From the NCBI GenBank assembly GCA_905210995.1, contig CAJLZE010000095.1, positions 1-5,241 on the forward strand: a stretch of DNA of 5,241 bases, written 5' to 3'. The notes beneath the pieces were generated by a model. It had not been told where the DNA came from, did no database searches, and was given only the letters and a program-made list of their open reading frames with translations. Positions 1 through 4,591 of the stretch are shown piece by piece; position 1 is the stretch's first letter, and every line of letters begins with the position of its first letter. A program made the position numbers and the translations under genes. The DNA is from an uncultured Anaerotruncus sp. (GTDB lineage: Bacteria > Bacillota > Clostridia > Oscillospirales > CAG-272).

Positions 1-638
1 TCGGAAACGTCGCGCGCAAAGCTCATCTCGTGAGTTACGACGATCATGGTCATCTTTCGCTCGGCAAGCGACTGTATCACCCGCAGCACCTCGCCCGTCA
101 GCTCGGGGTCGAGCGCCGAGGTCGGCTCGTCAAAGCAGAGGATCTCGGGATCCATCGCAAGCGCCCGCGCTATGGCGACGCGCTGCTGCTGACCGCCCGA
201 AAGCTCGCATGGGTAATTGTTCATCTTGCCCGAAAGCCCCACATCGGCAAGCAGCGCCTCGGCGCGACGGCGGTTTTCGTCGGGCTTTCGGCTGCCCGTC
301 AGCCCCGGCGCGAGCATTACGTTTTCAAGCGCGGTGTACTGCGGAAAGAGGTTGAATGACTGGAACACGAGCCCGAAGTGCAATCTGCGGCGGCGCAATT
401 CAGCCTCGCCAACGTCGCTTTTGCCGTTCCCGTCGAACATGAGCTGTCCGCCCACCGATATCGTGCCGCTGTCGGCAAATTCAAGCGAATTGAGGCAACG
501 CAAAAGAGTGGTCTTTCCGCTTCCCGACGAACCTATGACCGACAGCACCTCGCCCGCCGCAAGGTCAAACGACACGCCCTTCAGCACCTCGGTCTTACCG
601 AACCGTTTTTTCAGATCTCTGACTTCAAGTATAGGCAT
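1..638 (-). CDS. Polar amino acid ABC transporter ATPase (GlnQ/HisP-like), 3' end beyond the window
   Basis: Cytoplasmic ATPase that would power the amino acid importer encoded just upstream (permease 651-1310, receptor 1401-2201). The visible 212 residues carry all the nucleotide-binding motifs in order: Walker A GSSGSGKT (36-43), a Q-loop FQSFNLFPQYT with Q93 typical of the GlnQ/HisP group, signature LSGGQQQR (146-153), Walker B ILCFDEP (166-172), the D-loop SALDP and the switch histidine in VVTHEM (H203). Family members are usually about 240-260 residues, so roughly 30-45 C-terminal residues lie beyond position 1. The start at 638 is supported by AAGGAG eight bases upstream. That site overlaps the permease TAA stop (TAAGGAG), with only 12 bases between the genes, which suggests translational coupling. 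The reading frame is intact. The ATPase class is certain; the substrate cannot be read from this subunit. Confidence 0.96.
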   Translation of the reverse strand, partial: MPILEVRDLKKRFGKTEVLKGVSFDLAAGEVLSVIGSSGSGKTTLLRCLNSLEFADSGTISVGGQLMFDGNGKSDVGEAELRRRRLHFGLVFQSFNLFPQYTALENVMLAPGLTGSRKPDENRRRAEALLADVGLSGKMNNYPCELSGGQQQRVAIARALAMDPEILCFDEPTSALDPELTGEVLRVIQSLAERKMTMIVVTHEMSFARDVS

Positions 639-653
639 TGCACGTTCTCCTTA
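639..653 (-). promoter_or_regulatory. Ribosome binding site overlapping the upstream stop codon
   Basis: On the minus strand the permease stop TAA forms the first bases of TAAGGAG, which lies eight bases before the ATPase ATG at 638. A ribosome terminating on the permease is therefore sitting on the ATPase Shine-Dalgarno sequence, an arrangement typical of translational coupling. This fixes the ATPase start. Confidence 0.8.
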
Positions 654-1310
654 CGCTTTGAAATATGAGAGCTTTTTCTCGATCCTGCCGAACATGACGG
701 TGAGAAGCCCCGAAAAGACAAGGTAGAAAAGACCCGTCATAAGCAGCGGCCACAGGATTCCCTTTGATTTTATAAAAGCCTCGCCCGCCCAGATAAGCTC
801 ATAGACCGAGATCACGCGCGCAAGAGATGTGTCCTTGACGAGGGTTATGACCTCATTGCTCATCGGTGGGATTATCCGTTTGACCACCTGCAAAAGCACT
901 ATCTTGAAGAATATCTGGCGGCGTGTCAGCCCCAGCACCTGACCAGCTTCGTATTGCCCGGCAGGTATGCTCTCGATGCCGCCGCGGTAGATCTCGGAAA
1001 AATAACAGGCATAGTTGAAGATAAACGCGGCAAGCACTGCAATAAAACGCCCGCGGCTGCCCGTTCCCCATATGTTGTTGCCGAGAAACAGACCGGGACC
1101 GTAATAAATGACGATAAGCTGGAGCATGAGCGGCGTGCCGCGCACGATCCAGACGATAAATTTGACGACGGCGCGCAGCGCACGGCGGCGGCTCATTGAG
1201 CCGAAAGCGATCAAAAGCCCCAGCGGGAGCGCACCCGCAAGGGTCAGAACAAATATTTCAAGTGTTTTTGCAAATCCCTCGGCAAGCGAGGCGAAAACCT
1301 GTGTCAGCAT
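651..1310 (-). CDS. Polar amino acid ABC transporter permease (HisM/GlnP family)
   Basis: Integral membrane subunit of a PAAT-type importer, 219 residues, the normal length for the family. The N-terminal hydrophobic segment (about 15-37) is followed by RGTPLMLQL (57-65), a hallmark of the His/Glu/Gln/Arg permease family. Further membrane segments fall near 60-77, 88-104, about 150-175 and 186-207. The EAA loop that docks onto the ATPase is present around 118-145 (YEAGQVLGLTRRQ, E121 and G127), although the usual LP after it reads LL. A second conserved patch, NEVITLVKDTSL (152-163), is also characteristic. The start at 1310 has AAGGA at a suitable distance. The gene lies 90 bases downstream of the receptor gene, with a large hairpin in the gap, and 12 bases upstream of its ATPase. 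Only one permease gene is seen, so it probably works as a homodimer, unless a partner lies beyond the left edge. Confidence 0.95.
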   Translation of the reverse strand: MLTQVFASLAEGFAKTLEIFVLTLAGALPLGLLIAFGSMSRRRALRAVVKFIVWIVRGTPLMLQLIVIYYGPGLFLGNNIWGTGSRGRFIAVLAAFIFNYACYFSEIYRGGIESIPAGQYEAGQVLGLTRRQIFFKIVLLQVVKRIIPPMSNEVITLVKDTSLARVISVYELIWAGEAFIKSKGILWPLLMTGLFYLVFSGLLTVMFGRIEKKLSYFKA

Positions 1311-1335
1311 ATCGTATCCTTAATTTCGCGCCGAT

Positions 1336-1386
1336 GACCGGCGTCGGTGGCTGCGGAAAATATTCCGCAGTCCCCGATCTCCGGTC
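1336..1386 (-). other. Compound intercistronic stem-loop between receptor and permease genes
   Basis: The core is a perfect 8-bp stem CTGCGGAA/TTCCGCAG (1351-1358 with 1363-1370) with a 4-base loop. It is extended outward by GG/CC (1349-1350 with 1372-1373), TCGG/CCGA (1344-1347 with 1374-1377) and GACCGG/CCGGTC (1336-1341 with 1381-1386), interrupted only by single-base bulges and a small internal loop, for 20 pairs in all. It starts 14 bases after the receptor stop. No run of U follows it on the minus strand, so it does not look like a strong intrinsic terminator. I infer that it protects the receptor mRNA from 3' exonucleases or partly attenuates transcription, giving more receptor than permease. 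Confidence 0.7.
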
Positions 1387-1400
1387 TCAGCAGTCGGTTT

Positions 1401-2201
1401 TTATTTCTTGATAATCGCTTCCTGCACGCCGTACTTCTTTGCTGTCGATTCAAGAGAACCGTCGGCGGAGGCTGCCGCCCAAAATTCGTTGAACTTTTCG
1501 ACGAGGGCGGAATCCTTGCGGAAGCCGACGACGAAGAATTCCTCATCGTTCAGCTTCATTCCGATGGCGAGCTTGGAGTAAGAGGTGCCCTCGCCCACGA
1601 GGTTGCCCGCAAGCAGAAGGTCAACAACGGCGGCATCGGCAGGACCCGCAGCCACTTCCATAACGGCTTTGGTCTGATCGCCCACCTCGGTGTACTTGCA
1701 GCCGAGCGCGTCGAGCTGGTCCTTGCCGGCAGAGCCGATCTCAACGGCAAAGTTGAGAGACTTGAGGCTTTCGGCGGTCTTATAGGAATCCACCTTGTCG
1801 GCGGGAATAATCACGACCTGCGCGTTTTTGCAGTACTTGTCGGAAACGCCCATGCCCTCGGCGACCTCATCGGTGAGGGTCATGCCGTTCCACACGCAGT
1901 CAATGGTCTTGCCGTTGAGAGCGCCTATCTTATAGTCCCAGTCAACTACTATAAATTCCGCTTCGACACCGAGGCTCGCGGCAAACGCCTTTGCCATGTC
2001 CGCATCAAAGCCGATCCATTCGGAGGAGCCTTCCTCTTTGTAGTCCATCGGCGGGTAGTTTGTAATGCCGACGGTGAGCTTGCCTTTTTTCTTTACATAG
2101 TCAAGGTCGTCGGACTTGCCCGAGCAGCCGACAAGCGCAGCGGCGAGCAGGACGACGGCAAGCACAGCCGCAAAGATCTTCATTGCATTGATTTTTTTCA
2201 T
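1401..2201 (-). CDS. Polar amino acid ABC transporter substrate-binding lipoprotein (SBP_bac_3)
   Basis: Extracellular receptor, 266 residues, delivering substrate to the permease encoded downstream. It has a lipoprotein signal peptide: charged MKKINAMK, a hydrophobic core at about 9-22, then lipobox LVGC with lipidated Cys26. The mature part begins with KGKLTVGITNYPPMDY (39-54), followed by GFDADMAKAFA (64-74), WNGMTLTDE (104-112), EIGSAGKDQLD (154-164) and ADAAVVDLLLAG (189-199); Asp194 fits the conserved residue that binds the ligand amino group. The position after TDE, usually Arg for the ligand carboxylate, is Val113. The start at 2201 is chosen because AGAGGA lies seven bases upstream and the signal peptide begins there; an in-frame ATG at 2270 has no ribosome binding site and would add 23 non-signal residues. 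A strong promoter lies upstream, so this is the first gene of its operon. The exact ligand is uncertain. Confidence 0.95.
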   Translation of the reverse strand: MKKINAMKIFAAVLAVVLLAAALVGCSGKSDDLDYVKKKGKLTVGITNYPPMDYKEEGSSEWIGFDADMAKAFAASLGVEAEFIVVDWDYKIGALNGKTIDCVWNGMTLTDEVAEGMGVSDKYCKNAQVVIIPADKVDSYKTAESLKSLNFAVEIGSAGKDQLDALGCKYTEVGDQTKAVMEVAAGPADAAVVDLLLAGNLVGEGTSYSKLAIGMKLNDEEFFVVGFRKDSALVEKFNEFWAAASADGSLESTAKKYGVQEAIIKK

Positions 2202-2312
2202 TTTCTTTTCCTCTTGATCCCGGGAGTGGGACAGCCATTCCCTGTTCTTTATCACGATCCGGCGTCCCATCCCGACACTCTGTCGGCGTTTTTGCCCGAA
2301 CCACTTTAGTAT
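2202..2312 (-). promoter_or_regulatory. Untranslated leader of the PAAT operon, with possible hairpins
   Basis: About 111 bases lie between the predicted transcription start and the receptor ATG. On the RNA strand there is a small perfect hairpin CCGACA-GAG-TGTCGG (2272-2286). TGGGAC (2264-2269) can pair with GTCCCA (2227-2232). The latter segment could instead pair locally with GGGA of the GGGAATGG stretch, and AGTGG near the 5' end can pair with CCACT at 2225-2229. AGAGGA at 2209-2214 is the ribosome binding site. I recognise no known riboswitch or T-box consensus. The alternative pairings are visible, but any regulatory role is inference. Confidence 0.4.
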
Positions 2313-2313
2313 G

Positions 2314-2333
2314 CTAACATGATATCACATTAG
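2314..2333. promoter_or_regulatory. Imperfect 20-bp palindrome over the -10 region, candidate operator
   Basis: The half-sites CTAACATGAT and ATCACATTAG are inverted repeats matching at 8 of 10 positions, with perfect TGATATCA at the centre. The palindrome covers the -10 box of the receptor promoter and ends just before the predicted transcription start, a common position for a repressor operator. The binding protein is unknown, and the AT-rich dyad could in part simply reflect the -10 sequence. Confidence 0.4.
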
Positions 2334-2347
2334 TTTGGTTTTGTCAA
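2319..2347 (-). promoter_or_regulatory. Sigma-A-type promoter of the PAAT importer operon
   Basis: Read on the minus strand, a perfect -35 box TTGACA (2347-2342) is followed by a 17-base spacer and a -10 box TATCAT (2324-2319). A TG one base before the -10 box makes it an extended -10. The predicted start of transcription is near 2312, about 111 bases before the receptor ATG. This is the best promoter in the window and explains high expression of a receptor-first operon. Confidence 0.85.
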
Positions 2348-2355
2348 TAGGAGAT

Positions 2356-2393
2356 CCGAAAAAATTTCGGCTGCGGCAAAAAAATTTTCGGCT
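2356..2393. repeat. Two phased A-tract repeats upstream of the promoter, possible UP element
   Basis: The plus strand holds AAAAAATTTCGGCT (2359-2372) and a near copy ending TTTTCGGCT (2378-2393), with the shared CGGCT offset by 21 bases, close to two helical turns. The first copy also forms the inverted repeat CCGAAA-AAA-TTTCGG (2356-2370). On the minus strand the first AAATTTTTT falls at about -47 to -55 of the PAAT promoter, where an UP element would contact the RNA polymerase alpha subunit. Bent DNA or an UP element is the likely meaning. No U-run follows the inverted repeat on either strand, so it is not a terminator. Confidence 0.45.
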
Positions 2394-2425
2394 CGCCCGC
2401 GCACTGACGCGGCAACAAAACAAAA

Positions 2426-2446
2426 TCCGCGCGGAATATGTATATT
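2426..2446 (+). promoter_or_regulatory. Weak candidate promoter region of the DUF378 gene
   Basis: TATATT at 2441-2446 could serve as a -10 box with a start near 2453, some 60 bases before the DUF378 ATG. No good -35 box lies at the right spacing (the hexamer there is A-rich). A perfect 10-bp palindrome TCCGCGCGGA (2426-2435) lies immediately upstream, inside the would-be spacer, and could be a protein site. Apart from this and the features of the PAAT promoter, I see nothing else in the intergenic stretch 2202-2513. Confidence 0.25.
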
Positions 2447-2500
2447 TTTTACCGCATTGGCAATACTGCTTATGAAGCCGCAAGGCTCATTACATCCATC

Positions 2501-2505
2501 GGAGG
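2501..2505 (+). promoter_or_regulatory. Ribosome binding site deciding the DUF378 start
   Basis: GGAGG lies eight bases before ATG at 2514. It selects this start over the in-frame upstream TTG at 2457 and ATG at 2472, which lack a Shine-Dalgarno sequence, and over the ATG at 2520, which is 14 bases away. Confidence 0.85.
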
Positions 2506-2513
2506 TAAAAAAC

Positions 2514-2735
2514 ATGGTAATGGACAGAATCGCAATGATAATTGCGATCATAGGCGCTCTTAACTGGGGCAGCGTAGGGCTTTTCAAATTCGACATCGTG
2601 GCGTGGATCTGTGGCGGACAGACCTCTCTCGCCGCCCGTATCATTTATACCGTCGTCGCACTTGCCGGACTTTGGTGCATTTCGCTCCTTTTCCGCTCGC
2701 GTGACGATGAGATCGAAGAAACATCGGTACAGTAA
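2514..2735 (+). CDS. DUF378 family small membrane protein (YuzA-like)
   Basis: A 73-residue protein with two membrane segments and no known biochemical function. Residues about 5-24 form the first segment and contain the family hallmark IGALNWGSVGLFKFD (12-26). The middle IVAWICGGQTSLAARIIY (27-44) includes the conserved small-residue, Ala-Arg-Ile-Ile-Tyr stretch. The second segment is about 42-59, followed by a charged tail RSRDDEIEETSVQ. Length and motif order match DUF378 (PF04070) proteins of Firmicutes such as Bacillus YuzA. It stands alone on the plus strand, divergent from the PAAT operon and convergent with the other ABC operon, and its TAA stop forms the base of the shared terminator hairpin. 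A role in transport is not shown by the sequence; the position may be incidental. Confidence 0.88.
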   Translation: MVMDRIAMIIAIIGALNWGSVGLFKFDIVAWICGGQTSLAARIIYTVVALAGLWCISLLFRSRDDEIEETSVQ

Positions 2736-2778
2736 AGCATTTTGGGCTGCCTCGCAGAGAGGCAGCCCAAAATGCTTT
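2734..2778. terminator. Perfect 20-bp stem-loop between convergent genes, bidirectional terminator candidate
   Basis: Positions 2734-2753 pair perfectly with 2759-2778 around the 5-base loop GCAGA. The stem has a GC-rich upper half (GGGCTGCCTC) and an AT-rich lower half. It lies between the DUF378 stop (2733-2735) and the ATPase stop (2788), so it could end transcription from both sides. The U-run is short: TTTT on the plus strand and TTT on the minus strand, both inside the base of the stem. Termination is likely but the form is not classical. It is equally plausible as an mRNA 3'-end stabiliser. Confidence 0.75.
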
Positions 2779-2787
2779 TGTGTGCGT

Positions 2788-3624
2788 TCAGTTCCCGCAC
2801 TCGATGCTTATTTCGGTAAAAAGACCGAGCAGGTCGTTTACGGTCTTCTTCCGTTTTTCCTCGCCTGCGACGTCAAGCACCGCGTGCCCCGCATGGAGCA
2901 TAAGGAGCCTGTCACCGTAGTCTGCCGCAAAGCGAAGATTGTGCGTTACCATTACGGCGGTCAGCTTTTTTTCGCGCACGACGCGGTCGGTGAGCTCCAT
3001 TATGAGCTCTGCCGTCCTCGGGTCGAGAGCCGCGGTGTGCTCGTCGAGTATCAGAATGTCTATCGGCGTGAGCGTTGACATTATCAGCGCCATTGCCTGC
3101 CGCTGCCCGCCCGAGAGAGCGCCCGCGCGCTGACCGAGCTTGTCTTCAAGCCCCAGCCCGAGCGTTGCAAGGCGTTCGCGGTAAAATTCCACGCGTGCGG
3201 GAGATATCCCCGCCGTGAGACCGAAGCGGCGGCACTTTGCACCTCTTTTGCCGCTTGAGGCGGGCTTGCCATCGCCGGGGCCGCAGTCGGCAAGAGCCAT
3301 GTTCTCAAGTATCGTGAGGTACGAGCAGGTGCCGGTGGCGGGGTTTTGCCACACGCGCCCTATGCGGGCATAGCGCAGATGCTCGGGCACGTTTGTAACG
3401 TCCCTGCCGTCTATTACGATGCGCCCAGCGTCCACCGGCACCGAGCCGCATATTATATTAAGAAGCGAAGTTTTTCCGCTTCCGTTCGAGCCGACGACCG
3501 AAACGAACTCTCCCTTTGCCACCGACAGCGAAAAGTCGGTGAAAAGGCACATTTCGGTCACGTCGCCGGGGTTATATATTTTTCCGATGCCGTCAAGACG
3601 TATCATTTCCTGCCCGTCAGTCAT
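2788..3624 (-). CDS. ABC transporter ATPase of a TrpXYZ-like importer
   Basis: Cytoplasmic ATPase partner of the BPD_transp_2 permease encoded just upstream; 278 residues. Motifs in order: Walker A GSNGSGKT (45-52), Q-loop WQNPATGT (Q93), signature LSGGQ (170-174), Walker B LILDEH (191-196), D-loop AALDP and switch histidine in VTHN (H228). DEHTAALDP in place of the usual DEPT is characteristic of the ATPases paired with ABC_sub_bind receptors, so family placement is good. A basic insert (about 120-145) before the signature also fits that group. The ATG at 3624 overlaps the permease stop by eight bases, suggesting coupling. Met7 (3606) is an alternative start that lines up better with the usual family N-terminus MIRLDGIGKIY. 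It ends 10 bases before the terminator stem, so it is the last gene of its operon. Confidence 0.94.
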   Translation of the reverse strand: MTDGQEMIRLDGIGKIYNPGDVTEMCLFTDFSLSVAKGEFVSVVGSNGSGKTSLLNIICGSVPVDAGRIVIDGRDVTNVPEHLRYARIGRVWQNPATGTCSYLTILENMALADCGPGDGKPASSGKRGAKCRRFGLTAGISPARVEFYRERLATLGLGLEDKLGQRAGALSGGQRQAMALIMSTLTPIDILILDEHTAALDPRTAELIMELTDRVVREKKLTAVMVTHNLRFAADYGDRLLMLHAGHAVLDVAGEEKRKKTVNDLLGLFTEISIECGN

Positions 3625-4573
3625 GCTTTGCCGCCTTTCCGCGCTGCTTTGCGCGCTCGCTCATTACAAGAGCCACAGTGAAGAGGAGTGCCATTATCAG
3701 CTTGTTGTAAGCCGACGGAATGCCTATCTTAGTCGCCGCAACAAGGCACGCCTGATAAATGACCGCGCCGAGGATGACCTTTGTCGTATCCCTCATTATA
3801 CGCACGTGGCGGAAGAGCGAAAGACCGATTATAAGCGAGGCAAGCCCGATAACGACCATGCCGATGCCCATGCTCTGGTTGACGTTGCCCGTCACGGATG
3901 TGTAAAGTGCGCCTGCGACCGCCGCAAGAGCGTTGCCTATCGCAAGGCCGAGAATGCGGATTGAACCCGGATCGCGCGCAAGCGTGCGCACAAACGCGGG
4001 GTTGTTGCCGGCGGCGCGCAGAAGAAGCCCGCGCCGGGTCGAGAGAAAGAGGTCGAGAAGTATCTTGACGAGCAGCGCGAAAAAGAGAAACAGCAGGTCA
4101 AGGCGAGGCTGGAACGCGCCCGCTCGTGCGGGGATCAGCGAAAACGGGAACTGATTTTTGATCGCCGCATCGCTGCGCGCAAAGTTTATCGTTGAGAAAA
4201 GCTCACCGCTGAGGTCGAGCCGTCCCTCTGCGGCGGCAGCACCCGCAGACGTCGCCACGAGATTGACCGAGATGAGGGCAGTCGATACCAGAATGCCGCA
4301 AAGCAGGGGGCGGACCTTCAGCTTTACGTTCAGCACGCCGGTGAGCGCCCCGAAAAGCCCGCCGACGGCAAACGCCGCAATGATCCCGAGCCATCCGGAT
4401 ATACCGTGCGAGACGAATATCCCGTACATGACCGCGCCGCCGAGAAATGTGCCCTCGACCGTGAGATCGGGAAAATCAAGTATCGTGTAGCTTACGTAAT
4501 ATCCCATTGCAAGAATGGAGTAAACAAGACCGAGCCGCAGAAAAAGCTCGCATGAAGTCAGAAGGGAGATCAT
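3617..4573 (-). CDS. ABC transporter permease, BPD_transp_2 type (TrpY-like)
   Basis: Integral membrane subunit of 318 residues with about eight or nine hydrophobic segments (roughly 11-30, 44-56, 60-81, 90-111, 157-177, 206-226, 238-254, 265-282, 289-305). ILDFPDLTVEGTF (31-43) near the N-terminus is the signature of permeases paired with ABC_sub_bind receptors. The cytoplasmic stretch STRRGLLLRAAGNNPAFVRT (178-197) is the likely ATPase-docking loop, and MGIGMVVIGLASLIIG (235-250) is another conserved segment. It belongs to the permease superfamily that also serves branched-chain amino acid and sugar importers. The start at 4573 has GAGGA close upstream and is 18 bases after the receptor stop. 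The 3' end overlaps the ATPase gene by eight bases. Known relatives import tryptophan or other amino acids; the substrate here is inferred only at that level. Confidence 0.93.
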   Translation of the reverse strand: MISLLTSCELFLRLGLVYSILAMGYYVSYTILDFPDLTVEGTFLGGAVMYGIFVSHGISGWLGIIAAFAVGGLFGALTGVLNVKLKVRPLLCGILVSTALISVNLVATSAGAAAAEGRLDLSGELFSTINFARSDAAIKNQFPFSLIPARAGAFQPRLDLLFLFFALLVKILLDLFLSTRRGLLLRAAGNNPAFVRTLARDPGSIRILGLAIGNALAAVAGALYTSVTGNVNQSMGIGMVVIGLASLIIGLSLFRHVRIMRDTTKVILGAVIYQACLVAATKIGIPSAYNKLIMALLFTVALVMSERAKQRGKAAKHD

Positions 4574-4591
4574 TTTTTCCTCGTTGATGTA

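Noticed and set aside
217..726. Plus-strand open frame of 169 codons opposite the GlnQ-like ATPase
   Set aside because: Antisense shadow of a gene with all ABC ATPase motifs; Ser/Arg-rich, low-complexity translation typical of a complementary frame.
2202..2270. Extended start of the PAAT receptor at the ATG ending at 2270
   Set aside because: No Shine-Dalgarno precedes it, and the 23 extra residues would bury the lipoprotein signal peptide; the start at 2201 has AGAGGA seven bases upstream.
1347..2309. Plus-strand open frame of 320 codons opposite the PAAT receptor gene
   Set aside because: It is the antisense shadow of a clear lipoprotein receptor gene in GC-rich codon usage. It has no ribosome binding site and its product resembles no family I recognise.
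2356..2370. CCGAAA-AAA-TTTCGG inverted repeat as a terminator
   Set aside because: The stem is AT-rich, only 6 bp long, and no U-run follows on either strand. No gene ends next to it. A promoter-upstream role fits better.
2330..2644. Minus-strand open frame of 104 codons over the intergenic region and DUF378 gene
   Set aside because: It overlaps the DUF378 coding sequence antisense and the promoter and A-tract region, and its translation resembles no known family.
3419..3964. Plus-strand open frame of 181 codons across the ATPase-permease junction
   Set aside because: It runs antisense over two well-supported genes and shows no domain or ribosome binding site.
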